NCBI GenBank assembly: GCA_039025395.1
Contig: JBCCOK010000001.1
Location: forward strand, 62,001 to 126,000
DNA: 64,000 nucleotides
Direction: 5' to 3'
From: Hoeflea_A sp039025395
GTDB lineage: Bacteria; Pseudomonadota; Alphaproteobacteria; Rhizobiales; Rhizobiaceae
This document shows positions 43,217 through 51,653 of the stretch, in pieces (the first letter of the stretch is position 1; each line of letters opens with the position of its first letter). The translations under genes and the position numbers were made by a program. The notes beneath the pieces are model-generated. The model did not search any database and had not been told where the DNA came from. It worked only from the letters and a program-made list of their open reading frames with translations.

Positions 43217-44431
43217 ATGAAGCTGTCCGGTCCCTTTCTTTTCATTCTGGCAACGCTGATGATTGACGCCATCGGCGTCGGCATCGTTTTTCCGATCATG
43301 CCTGATCTGATGGACCGCGTCGGTGCTGCCAGCACCGCCGCCGGTGCATTCTGGGGCGGCATCATGCTGTCGGCCTATGCGGCAGCGATGTTTTTATTTG
43401 GCCCTATCGTGGGCAGCCTTTCCGATGCCTACGGACGCAAGCCGATCCTGATCGCAGCCCTGGCGACATTGACCATCGATTACGTCATCATGGCGATGGC
43501 GGAGACTTATTGGGTGCTTCTAGTCGGCCGGATTTTGGCGGGAATGGCGGGCGCCACCTATATCACCGCCACCGCCTACATTGCCGACATCACCGAGCCT
43601 GAAGAGCGAGGCGCAAGCTTCGGCATGATCGGCGCCGCTTTCGGCATCGGCTTTGTCCTGGGGCCTGCCATAGGCGGCCTCGCCTCAACCTGGCATATCA
43701 CTGCGCCCTTCTGGATTGCCGCAGCGCTGGCCGGGCTCAACGTGGTTTTCGGCCTTTTCGTTTTGCCGGAATCGCTCAAACCAGAGAATCGCAGACCGTT
43801 CGGCAAGCGCGACCTCAACCCGTTCGGCACGATCGCACGGGCCTTTAAGATCACCGGCCTTGCCATTCCGCTTATCTGCATTTTTGTGTTTGAATTCGCC
43901 AATCTGGTTTATCCCGCGCTGTGGGCCTTTTGGGGCCGCGAGGTGTTCGGCTGGGACGGGTTTACCATCGGGCTTACATTGGCCGCCTACGGAGTTCTCG
44001 TCGCTGCAGTCCAGGCTGGCGTGTTGCCGCAGCTCACAAAGCGCGTGGGTGACTACCGAACATTACTGATCGCGATTGTCGCAGCGGTCATCGGGATGGT
44101 GGGTTTTGGCTTCGCTGGTGCGGTATGGGCCGTCGTCGTGTTTCTGCCCGTCGCCGCTTTATCGGATATGGCGCCGCCACTGATGACGGCATTTGCGGCC
44201 AATCGCGTCGGAGACGATCAGCAAGGCCTCGTCCAGGGCGTGATCGCGTCGCTTTCATCCGTAGCGGCGGTTCTCGCCCCGCTGGTCATGACCGGCATAT
44301 TCGAACGCTTCGTGAACGCTGAGGGAATCTACTTGCCAGGCGCGCCCTATTTCCTTGCAGGCTTGCTGATCCTGGCGATCGTGCCGCTGATACTGCGTCT
44401 GAGCCCCAAGGTTCAGGGCAAGGGATCGTGA
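43217..44431 (+). CDS. TetA-like MFS efflux transporter
   Basis: The 404-residue carrier has 12 helices and the drug-proton antiporter loop GPIVGSLSDAYGRKPIL between helices 2 and 3. Close similarity in layout to class TetA proteins is visible (ATLMIDAIGVGIVFPIMPDLM; GATYITATAYIADITEPEERGASFGMIGAAFG). Many chromosomal proteins of this kind are not tetracycline pumps, and no TetR gene is adjacent. The ATG at 43217 begins MKLSGPFLFIL. It is separated from the creatininase gene by 110 bp and converges with the CNNM-like gene. Confidence 0.82.
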   Translation: MKLSGPFLFILATLMIDAIGVGIVFPIMPDLMDRVGAASTAAGAFWGGIMLSAYAAAMFLFGPIVGSLSDAYGRKPILIAALATLTIDYVIMAMAETYWVLLVGRILAGMAGATYITATAYIADITEPEERGASFGMIGAAFGIGFVLGPAIGGLASTWHITAPFWIAAALAGLNVVFGLFVLPESLKPENRRPFGKRDLNPFGTIARAFKITGLAIPLICIFVFEFANLVYPALWAFWGREVFGWDGFTIGLTLAAYGVLVAAVQAGVLPQLTKRVGDYRTLLIAIVAAVIGMVGFGFAGAVWAVVVFLPVAALSDMAPPLMTAFAANRVGDDQQGLVQGVIASLSSVAAVLAPLVMTGIFERFVNAEGIYLPGAPYFLAGLLILAIVPLILRLSPKVQGKGS

Positions 44432-44475
44432 ATGCCGCCAAACGCCCTGGATGCTGATTTAAGCGTCCGAGGCGA

Positions 44476-45543
44476 TTACCCGGGATTGGTTGATTTTCCA
44501 GCCGCAGCCTCTTCCTTTGAATCGCGTCGCCGCTTCGCACGCAGCCGCGCCGCCTTTCTAAGGTCTGCCACCTCGTCGTGCTCGTCAACGATCTCGGTGC
44601 CGAGCAGCGTCTCGAGCACGTCCTCCATCGTGACGAGCCCGGCTGTCCCGCCGTACTTGTCTTCAACAAGGGCGATATGGGCGTCGCGGTCGAGGAGTAG
44701 GTCAAACAGTGTATCCAGGTCAGTTTCCTCGGACACGCGCAGCATTTCGCGGGCAAAATCCGTAACCGGACGCTCGTTTTCATCGCGTAAAGCTGCCAGC
44801 AGCAGGTCGCGCGTCAGCAAAAAACCTTGCACGTCGTCGATGGTCTCACCGGTAATCAGAATGCGCGAGAAGGTGAATGTATCCCGTCCCGCCAGGGCCG
44901 AGGACACAGTGGTCTTGGCCGGCAAATGCTCAATGACGGTTCGAGGCGTCATGACTTCATGGGCCTCGATCTCAGGCATGCGGAAGAGGTTGGAGACAAC
45001 CCGGGTTTCGTCTTCCTCGACGACCCCGAGGCGATGCCCAGCCGTGGTGAGCGCAGTGATCTCCTCACGGGAGATTTCAGCGTCAGCTTCCCGCGGTGTC
45101 AGGAACCGCGTGATCGCCTGGCTCATCCAGACCAAGGGCAGTTGAATGTTTATCAGCCACGGCAGGACGCGGACTGCGAAGGGAGCAAGTGCGCGCCAGT
45201 AGATTGCGCCGAGCGTCTTGGGAACGATTTCCGAAAGAACAAGAATGCCCAATGTCAGAAGGCCCGAGAATATTCCCACCCCCAAATCATCGAACACGAC
45301 TGCTGCCTGGGCGCCGGCTCCGGTCGCTCCCACTGTGTGCGCGATTGTATTGAGCGAAAGGATCGCGGTTAGGGGCCGCTCGATATCAGCGCGCAAGCGA
45401 CGTAATTTTCCGGCGAGTTTCGGACGTTCGTCTTCAGCTGCCTCCACGAAGGAAGGCGTGATCGACAGCAGCACTGCCTCCAGAATGGAACAGAGGAACG
45501 ACACGCCTATGGCAAGAACGACGAAGAGGATCAGCAGGGTCAT
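44476..45543 (-). CDS. CNNM/DUF21 membrane protein with CBS pair (CorC/HlyC-like)
   Basis: The 355-residue product has an N-terminal DUF21 membrane domain (about residues 1-165, including SLNTIAHTVGATGAGAQAA and LSEIVPKTLGA). A CBS pair follows (about 190-320: VMTPRTVIEHLP, ILITGETIDDVQGFLLTRDLL, HIALVEDKYGGTAGLVTMEDVLETLLGTEIVDEHD). A charged tail ends it, and the CorC_HlyC domain typical of longer members is absent. The family is linked to Mg2+ or Na+ homeostasis. No neighbours suggest a more specific role. Confidence 0.85.
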   Translation of the reverse strand: MTLLILFVVLAIGVSFLCSILEAVLLSITPSFVEAAEDERPKLAGKLRRLRADIERPLTAILSLNTIAHTVGATGAGAQAAVVFDDLGVGIFSGLLTLGILVLSEIVPKTLGAIYWRALAPFAVRVLPWLINIQLPLVWMSQAITRFLTPREADAEISREEITALTTAGHRLGVVEEDETRVVSNLFRMPEIEAHEVMTPRTVIEHLPAKTTVSSALAGRDTFTFSRILITGETIDDVQGFLLTRDLLLAALRDENERPVTDFAREMLRVSEETDLDTLFDLLLDRDAHIALVEDKYGGTAGLVTMEDVLETLLGTEIVDEHDEVADLRKAARLRAKRRRDSKEEAAAGKSTNPG

Positions 45544-45888
45544 GGATCGGCTTTCGTTTGGCTTCGTTCAGCGACCGACTTCATACAGCATAGCGCCGGT
45601 CACAACCAGCGATACGAGCGGCTGTCGACAGGGAAAAAACAAGCGGATGCAGATCCTTGTCCGGCTTTATGCTATCGGACAACAAACCTGTGCCGCTTGT
45701 GAAAGGGATCGTTCTGATGTGTTGCAAACGCGCAATCCTTCCAATGACAAACCCGATGTCCAAAAGGACCTCTCCCAAAAACGTCTCAGCTTTTTTGCCC
45801 ATCATCGAAGCTGATACGCGCTGTTTTACCAACAGTTAGGGAGAGACGCCCAAGGCAGCGCTGCAGTAAGACATCAGCAAACACAGGT
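45544..45888. other. Intergenic region, nothing convincing
   Basis: About 345 bp between the CNNM-like gene start and the end of the MFS gene. Overlapping open frames exist on both strands (45581-45832 minus, 45657-45839 plus), but neither has a good ribosome site or a recognisable family. The region should include the promoter of the CNNM-like gene. Confidence 0.4.
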
Positions 45889-47163
45889 TTACCGTAAAGG
45901 TTCCTTGCTTCGATCCTTGTTGATGACAAGAGCGCCAGCGGCCAAAAGACACACCAGCGTCAGATAGACTGCCGGCGCATACTTGAAGTCGAAGAACTGG
46001 ATTAGCGCCGTACAGACAACTGGCGCCGTACCGCCGCCGACGGCCATCCCCACATTGAAGGAAAGGGAGTAGCCGGTCAGACGATGGTCACGGTCAAAGG
46101 CTTCAACCAGAGTTGCCGGTACGCCGCCGAGCATGATTGCGATAAACACGCACGTCACTCCGTAGACCAGACAAACCACCCAAATCTCTCCACCTTCGGC
46201 CAGACGAAAAAATGGATAGGCCAGTACCCCAAGCATGGCGAAACCGAAGATAAGAAAGCGCTTTCGGTTGAGATATGTATCCGTTGCAAGTCCAACAATA
46301 GGGATCAAAACCGTCTGAAACGCCATCGCGAAAGTCATGATAAGCAGCGCCTGATCCAGCGAAAGATCGGAGTAAAACGACTGCCATGTGGGAAGATAAA
46401 CAATAGGCACGTAATAGGCTGCGCCATAGGCGATATTGAAGATCAGCATCCAGACAACAACACGGGGCTCCTCCCGAAACACTCTGATCAGAGGTATCTC
46501 TCGTTCCTCTCCAACGGTTTCGCCACCGAGCTCCGGCAGGCGGCTTCTTAGCAACAGACCGATGAGCCCAATCACGCCACCAAAGAGGAAAGGCAGCCGC
46601 CATCCGTACTCCTGAATGGCTGTGTCTCCCAAGAGCCAAATCAGCAATGCGGGTGTGCCTGCCCCCATAAAAAAGCCGATACCGCCGCCACAGTTGGCCC
46701 AGCTTCCAGCAAGTCCGCGTCGGTCCTGTCGCGATGCTTCGACAAGATAGGTAACGGATCCGCTGAACTCGCCACCGACCGAAAAGCCCTGCACGAGGCG
46801 GATCAGGACCAGACATAAAGGTGCCCAAAGACCCCATGTTTCATAGGTTGGCAAGAGCCCGAGCAATATTGTCGGGATCACCATGAGTACAACGGACAAT
46901 ACCATGACAGGCTTGCGCCCAATGGTGTCACCAACATGCCCGAAAAAGACCGCACCAACCGGCCGCATCAGGAAGCCGCCTGCAAAGGCGCCATAGGTTG
47001 CGATCAGTGAAGTGGTCGGGTCGCTGCTTGGAAAGAACAGCTGCGAAATGATCGAGGCCATATAGCCGTAAAGCGCAAAATCGTACCACTCGATCACGTT
47101 CCCGATCATGCCCGCGGCGACAAGTCTCCTGTTTTCGGTCCGGTGCGCGGCGCGGTTTTCCAT
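45889..47163 (-). CDS. MHS-type MFS transporter (ProP/ShiA/KgtP-like)
   Basis: This 424-residue symporter is of the metabolite:H+ symporter family. It has the N-terminal GNVIEWYDFALYGYMASIIS signature, loop motif GHVGDTIGRKPVM and LIRLVQGFSVGGEFSGSVTYLVE. Substrates of the family include proline/betaine, shikimate, oxoglutarate and other organic acids. The choice here is open. The ATG at 47163 is preferred because AAAGGACAAAC precedes it and longer starts add non-family residues. It lies 182 bp downstream of the ABC importer operon on the same strand. Confidence 0.85.
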   Translation of the reverse strand: MENRAAHRTENRRLVAAGMIGNVIEWYDFALYGYMASIISQLFFPSSDPTTSLIATYGAFAGGFLMRPVGAVFFGHVGDTIGRKPVMVLSVVLMVIPTILLGLLPTYETWGLWAPLCLVLIRLVQGFSVGGEFSGSVTYLVEASRQDRRGLAGSWANCGGGIGFFMGAGTPALLIWLLGDTAIQEYGWRLPFLFGGVIGLIGLLLRSRLPELGGETVGEEREIPLIRVFREEPRVVVWMLIFNIAYGAAYYVPIVYLPTWQSFYSDLSLDQALLIMTFAMAFQTVLIPIVGLATDTYLNRKRFLIFGFAMLGVLAYPFFRLAEGGEIWVVCLVYGVTCVFIAIMLGGVPATLVEAFDRDHRLTGYSLSFNVGMAVGGGTAPVVCTALIQFFDFKYAPAVYLTLVCLLAAGALVINKDRSKEPLR

Positions 47164-47345
47164 GTTTGTCCTTTTGCGGATCATGGTTGAATTTTGGGGT
47201 GATGCTCTTTGGTGAAACGCCAATTTGAGAAGGCTTGTACCAGCGCATTCGTCATCAGAAATTGCTGAAACGTACTCCTCGGCATTTTAGGAAGAGTTCG
47301 TTACCAAGTCGAAAACTGTGGGAATTCGATCGATAGCGGCCACGC

Positions 47346-48236
47346 TCATCGCATGCGCACCAACCTTTGCGCAATCAGCGGTGCTGCAAGGGTGCAAATC
47401 ACGAATAGGCCGGTCAGCAGCCTGAGGTCAGATGGTTTCATGCCGAGCGCCAGCGCCACCGCGACCACCTGAAAATAGATCAGAGCGCCGACGACCGGCG
47501 CTGCGATCTGGCGCACCAGTGTCTTGTTGCCGACGAGCGCTTCTCCGAGGATTGTCGCCGCCAAGCCGATTATCAGGACGCCCGCGCCCATTGTAACATC
47601 GGCATAGCTTTGAAATTGTGCCATGATCGCGCCGCCCAATGCGCTGAGCGCACCAGCCAGTCCCAACCCGCCGATGATATACCAGTGGGTCGGCATGCCC
47701 TGGGCACGCGACATCATCTGATTGGCTCCGACAGAACGCAGCGCCACACCGATTTCGGTGTGCAAAAACCAGTAGAGCAGGCCGCATACGAGTAAAATGA
47801 TGACCATGAGCACGGCAAACTGAGACAAGGGTGCGCCGCCATCCGCATTGAGCAATTCGGTAAAAATCGTATCGAAGTTGAAAATCGCCGTGTTGGGTTT
47901 TCCCATGATCCTGATGTTGATGCTGAACAGCATCGTCAGGACGATGATGCCCGCCAGCAGCGAAGGCACCCTGAGAAACAAGTGGATGAGTGCTGTTGCT
48001 CCGCCCGCCAGAATGCCGGCAAGGATCGCGGCCATCAAACCCATGACGGGGTTGAAGCCGGACGCCAGAAGCGTTGCCAGAACCGCACCGCCCAGCGGAA
48101 ATGTGCCTTCCGAGGTGAGATCCGGCAGCGAAAGCAAACGGAAAGGTATCATGACCCCGAGTGCAACAAAGGCATAAACCGCGCCTTGAGCAAGGCTGAC
48201 GGAAAACAGATTGAGATAGACCGCAAAAAACTCCAT
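47346..48236 (-). CDS. ABC importer permease (ABC_sub_bind-type system)
   Basis: The 296-residue permease has 8-9 helices and LivH/RbsC-like motifs (LPDLTSEGTFPLGGAVLATLL; GAGVLIIGLAATILGEALVG). Such permeases pair with PF04392 binding proteins, as in tryptophan-type TrpXYZ systems of Gram-positives, though substrates vary. It lies 5 bp after the ATPase gene. Conserved polar residues are visible but not diagnostic of a ligand. Confidence 0.85.
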   Translation of the reverse strand: MEFFAVYLNLFSVSLAQGAVYAFVALGVMIPFRLLSLPDLTSEGTFPLGGAVLATLLASGFNPVMGLMAAILAGILAGGATALIHLFLRVPSLLAGIIVLTMLFSINIRIMGKPNTAIFNFDTIFTELLNADGGAPLSQFAVLMVIILLVCGLLYWFLHTEIGVALRSVGANQMMSRAQGMPTHWYIIGGLGLAGALSALGGAIMAQFQSYADVTMGAGVLIIGLAATILGEALVGNKTLVRQIAAPVVGALIYFQVVAVALALGMKPSDLRLLTGLFVICTLAAPLIAQRLVRMR

Positions 48237-48241
48237 AAGCG

Positions 48242-49045
48242 CTAGCTCAACACCATCCGGTCGCTGACCACATCATGAAACCGGTCGACAAGGCTTGCTG
48301 CCGTCAGCCTTGATTTTTCCTCGGCGCCGACATCCAGAATAACGCTCCCCTCATGGATCATCAGCAAGCGATTTCCGAACTCGATGGCATGGCTCATATT
48401 GTGCGTGACCATAAGTGTGGTCGTACTGTTTTTCTGCACAACGTCAGAGGTTGTCTGCATGACCAGTGCTGCGGCTCTCGGATCGAGCGCAGCGGTATGT
48501 TCGTCAAGCAGCAGGAGCTGCGGTTGCTTGAGTGTTGCCATGACCAGCGTCAATGACTGCCGCTGCCCCCCTGATAACAGATCGACGCGGTCGCTCAGCC
48601 TGTTTTCAAGACCCAGTCCCAAAAGCTGCAACCGGTCGCGAAACAGGTCGCGATCGGCCTTGTGAATGCTCAATCGCAGCCCGCGCCGTTGCCCGCGGCG
48701 CATTGCAATCGAAAGGTTCTCTTCGATTGTGAGCGTTGACGCGGTTCCCCTCATGGGGTCCTGGAACACGCGCGACATGAGGCCCGCCCGCCTGTAGACT
48801 GGCCAGTTCTGGATCTCCGCGCCGTTGACGGAGATACGTCCGCTGTCGATGGAGACCTCACCCGCGAGCGCATTGAGAAGCGTGCTCTTGCCCGCGCCGT
48901 TGCTGCCGATGATGACGGCAAATTCACCATGCTGCAGATCGAAACTGATCCCTCTCAGGGCTCTTGTTTCCTGAACAGTACCCGGGTGGAATGTGCGATC
49001 AATGTCGTCCACCCGGATCGCCGGATGTTTTGCCTCTCCCGTCAC
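48242..49045 (-). CDS. ABC importer ATPase (ABC_sub_bind-type system)
   Basis: The 267-residue ATPase has Walker A GSNGAGKST, signature LLSGGQRQSLTLVMATL and Walker B LLLLDEHTAALDP. The LDEHTAALDP form is typical of ATPases paired with PF04392 binding proteins. It starts 12 bp after the binding-protein gene and ends 5 bp before the permease gene, so the three form one unit with the dehydrogenase-like gene upstream. Confidence 0.9.
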   Translation of the reverse strand: MTGEAKHPAIRVDDIDRTFHPGTVQETRALRGISFDLQHGEFAVIIGSNGAGKSTLLNALAGEVSIDSGRISVNGAEIQNWPVYRRAGLMSRVFQDPMRGTASTLTIEENLSIAMRRGQRRGLRLSIHKADRDLFRDRLQLLGLGLENRLSDRVDLLSGGQRQSLTLVMATLKQPQLLLLDEHTAALDPRAAALVMQTTSDVVQKNSTTTLMVTHNMSHAIEFGNRLLMIHEGSVILDVGAEEKSRLTAASLVDRFHDVVSDRMVLS

Positions 49046-49057
49046 CGGCCCGTCCGG

Positions 49058-50038
49058 TCACTGCACGCAATCGCAATCGCTCAGAGCGTCCGGCAGGGTC
49101 ATGTCCATCGCATCCATACGCTTGGCGCTGATCAGTGCGCTGTGGTCTTCGGGTGCTGGCCGAAAGACTGAAAGTTCCGATGGCTTGGCACCCTCGAGGA
49201 TTTGTGCGGCACGAAGGCCAGCCTGCCGCCCCACGTCAAACCAGGACACCGACATCGACGCAAGAACCTGACCGTCGGCCACGCCCGCAGGGGAAGCATT
49301 GATAACCGGTATATTCTCGCGATTGGCAGCCGCCGCAACTGCCGGCATGGCCGGCTGCAGCATGCTCGAAGGGATCAGGTAGATGAAATCAGAATCCTTG
49401 AGTGCGGCAATCCGCACGGGTATGTCATTGGTCGTGTCAACACTGACCGCATTAAGCTTGATGCCCATTTCGTCGGCAGCTTCCTGGGCATAGCGGACAT
49501 TCACGACATCATTGGCATCACCAGGATTGTAGAGCATTCCGACGGTTTCGACATCGCCCAGAAGCTGCTGACCGAATTCCAGAACCGTCCGCATCGACTG
49601 GAGGTTGGATGCGCCAACAAAACGGTCACTGCCCTTATCCCAGGACGTGACTAGCCCGGCATCGACGGGATCCGTCACGGGTGCGAAAACGATCGGCAGA
49701 TCCTTGTTGCGGACCACGCGTTTGGAAGCCTGGGTTATCGGGGTCGTCACCGTCAGGATCAGGTCGGGATCTGTCGCCTCCAGTGCGGTGATCATCTGCG
49801 CGACCACAGCGGGATCGAAGTTCGCATCCTTGTATTCGAAAGCAACATTGTCTCCCTCTTTGAAGCCGCCGGCTTCCAGCCCGTTCTTGAAGCCGTCAAT
49901 GACCGCGTTGAGCGCCACATGCGGCCCAAGATTGGCGATCGCGACTTTCTTTTCAGCAGCCATTGCAGGCAAAGCAGCCACCATGGCCGTTAGTGCGAAC
50001 GCGATTGCGGCAGTCGTCGATCTGAACAGTTTTTTCAT
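49058..50038 (-). CDS. ABC substrate-binding protein, PF04392 (ABC_sub_bind) family
   Basis: The 326-residue lipidless periplasmic protein has a Sec signal (KKLFRSTTAAIAFALTAMVAALPAMA). The family core is present: KVAIANLGPHVALNAVIDGFKNGLEAGGF, LPIVFAPVTDPVDAGLV and VGMLYNPGDAN. Ligands in this family include aromatic amino acids and other small compounds. The adjacent aspartate-dehydrogenase-like gene suggests an amino-acid-like ligand. That is an inference. Confidence 0.87.
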   Translation of the reverse strand: MKKLFRSTTAAIAFALTAMVAALPAMAAEKKVAIANLGPHVALNAVIDGFKNGLEAGGFKEGDNVAFEYKDANFDPAVVAQMITALEATDPDLILTVTTPITQASKRVVRNKDLPIVFAPVTDPVDAGLVTSWDKGSDRFVGASNLQSMRTVLEFGQQLLGDVETVGMLYNPGDANDVVNVRYAQEAADEMGIKLNAVSVDTTNDIPVRIAALKDSDFIYLIPSSMLQPAMPAVAAAANRENIPVINASPAGVADGQVLASMSVSWFDVGRQAGLRAAQILEGAKPSELSVFRPAPEDHSALISAKRMDAMDMTLPDALSDCDCVQ

Positions 50039-50097
50039 TCCGATATCCTCTGTTTTTTGTTCGTTCCCTTCAGCCCCTCACAGACCCGGCCCATCCA

Positions 50098-50889
50098 TCA
50101 GACATACAAAAGGGGTTGCGTTGCAAGGCCGGCGGCGCGCTGCAATGAGTACCAGGCCGAATCCACCATTTCCGTTCCGGAGACGCCGACCGCCGGCTGT
50201 CGTTTTTCCGTACGGAAGTAGCCGCCTTCAACGTCCCAAGCTTCCACTTCGGCAACCGCACAGTCGAGAGCCGGGTCGGCGATCAATACGCCCTGGCAAG
50301 CGTCAAGTCCGGTGGATAACAGCGCGCAGGTCACCATCGTATTGACGTTGCGCGGGAAATGTTCTGCGACGGCGCGCACGGACCCGTCAAAAAGGGTTAT
50401 TGCCTCGCCATCATTGTCCTTCCACGGCTGCGTATCGTCAAAGTCGATATTGCGCGGATTTTTCCGGAAGGTGATTTTGACGTGTTTCCATGGCGTTTGC
50501 CGCTTGACCAGTTCATTCCCGCCAATCAACGCGCCCGCCGGCAGAAACAGTCTTGTCCCCATTTCTGCTGCGGTCCCGATAAGGCGCTCGCGCAGCGCAT
50601 CGTTTAACAGTGCCGAAGTCGATAGCGGCATGTAATTGGAAGCAGACAGAAAATCTGTCCCGTGGTTGCGGGTGATGACCGGATGCGAAGCTTCGACGAT
50701 CAGATCAGGTTGGTAGGACTGAAAGGCATCGGGGTCCCGCAGTTGCAATGACGAAGGAAATGAGGCGATCCGGTCGGCTGTCCGATTATACACGAACGCC
50801 AATTCCATTGCGCCGTTTGACGTGGCAATTCGGTCTGTAAGGGCTGCGCCTATAAATCCGCATCCGATAATTCCGACCCGCACCGCCAT
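50098..50889 (-). CDS. Aspartate dehydrogenase-like oxidoreductase (NadX family)
   Basis: The 263-residue enzyme starts with an NAD(P)-binding Rossmann motif (VRVGIIGCGFIGAALTDRIA). A mid domain of L-aspartate dehydrogenase type contains LPAGALIGGNELVKRQTPWKHVKITFRKNP and GSVRAVAEHFPRNVNT. NadX oxidises aspartate to iminoaspartate for NAD synthesis. No nadA or nadC is nearby, so a catabolic role on another amino acid is also possible. It leads an operon with an ABC importer and is divergent from a MarR gene. The palindrome at 50948-50965 lies in the shared promoter. Confidence 0.75.
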   Translation of the reverse strand: MAVRVGIIGCGFIGAALTDRIATSNGAMELAFVYNRTADRIASFPSSLQLRDPDAFQSYQPDLIVEASHPVITRNHGTDFLSASNYMPLSTSALLNDALRERLIGTAAEMGTRLFLPAGALIGGNELVKRQTPWKHVKITFRKNPRNIDFDDTQPWKDNDGEAITLFDGSVRAVAEHFPRNVNTMVTCALLSTGLDACQGVLIADPALDCAVAEVEAWDVEGGYFRTEKRQPAVGVSGTEMVDSAWYSLQRAAGLATQPLLYV

Positions 50890-50947
50890 CTAAAAGTCTC
50901 CAGCGCTGAATGCCGCGATGCAATAAATCATCCTTATACGTACTAAT

Positions 50948-50976
50948 TTGACAGATCGGTGTCAATCGCCTATGCC
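50948..50976 (+). promoter_or_regulatory. marR promoter with an overlapping palindrome (TTGACA-N6-TGTCAA)
   Basis: A perfect 18-bp palindrome, TTGACA-GATCGG-TGTCAA (50948-50965), contains a consensus -35 box. A -10 candidate TATGCC lies 17 bp downstream (50971-50976). MarR proteins bind such palindromes and often repress themselves and a divergent operon. The marR gene starts at 51060, and the dehydrogenase/ABC operon starts divergently at 50889. The spacing agrees with an autoregulated promoter, although binding has not been shown. Confidence 0.6.
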
Positions 50977-51059
50977 GGCAGCCGTTGATGCGCGTACTTG
51001 ACGACCTGTCCTGTCATGCGAAAAGAAACTGTCCGCACAGCATCTTGATGGGCGAGCAT

Positions 51060-51551
51060 ATGGCGAGCGAAGAGGCAATCGAAGAAAAGACAACGGTGCC
51101 GGCTGAGCCGATTGTGTCCGGCGGCACTGCAGAATTCACCGATATGCGGTATCTCGTTTCGCATCTTTTGCGGCGCGCGCATTTCTTTGCCGAAGCCCGC
51201 TTTGCCGAAACCATGAGCCGCGACGGGCTGACGTCGCGCCAGTTGGCCCTGATGGTCGCGGTAGACCAGAACCCGGGCGCATCGCAAAACGCCGTCGGCG
51301 ACATTATCGCCCTTGATCGAAATTCGGTGAGCGAACTCGTCGGCCGGATGATCAAGAAAGGCTTGCTGGAGCGTCAAACATCCCAGAAAGACAAACGCTC
51401 CTTCGTTCTGAAGCTCACCGACAAAGGCCGGGAAACTGTGGCAGAAGCAGCCTTGAAGAACCCTGACTACCAGTCGGAACTGACCGCCAACCTGTCACAG
51501 GCCGAGACGCAGCAGTTGATCGAATACCTGCGCCGAATGGTGTCATTGTAG
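51060..51551 (+). CDS. MarR-family transcription regulator
   Basis: The 163-residue protein has a winged helix from about residue 55. LTSRQLALMVAVDQNPGASQNAVGDIIALDRNSVSELVGRMIKKGLLERQTSQKDKRSFVLKLTDKG is the classical recognition helix and wing. The start is ambiguous (51048 or 51060); ATG 51060 has GGGCGAG just upstream. It is divergent from the aspartate-dehydrogenase-like/ABC operon, with a palindromic operator candidate between, so it probably controls that operon. It converges with the aruI-like gene. Confidence 0.87.
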   Translation: MASEEAIEEKTTVPAEPIVSGGTAEFTDMRYLVSHLLRRAHFFAEARFAETMSRDGLTSRQLALMVAVDQNPGASQNAVGDIIALDRNSVSELVGRMIKKGLLERQTSQKDKRSFVLKLTDKGRETVAEAALKNPDYQSELTANLSQAETQQLIEYLRRMVSL

Positions 51552-51590
51552 CATCCGTGTGCCCGTCTTCTGCCTTGACACAGGACGATC

Positions 51591-51607
51591 GTTTTTCTTC
51601 GAAAAAC
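51591..51607. terminator. Small hairpin between convergent marR and aruI-like genes
   Basis: A 7-bp inverted repeat GTTTTTC-TTC-GAAAAAC lies 40 bp after the marR stop and 47 bp before the convergent aruI-like stop. The stem is AT-rich, with T-rich and A-rich arms in both directions. It is at best a weak bidirectional terminator. Confidence 0.3.
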
Positions 51608-51653
51608 CGGATTGCTGCCAATTGAATTCGAGTACCGCAGAAACGAACAGCGT

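Noticed and set aside
43217..44431. Tetracycline resistance determinant
   Set aside because: TetA-like layout only; no adjacent tetR or mobile context, and many chromosomal relatives are not tetracycline pumps.
45581..45832. 83-codon minus-strand frame between the CNNM-like and MFS genes
   Set aside because: Competes with an equally long frame on the other strand; no ribosome site and no recognisable fold.
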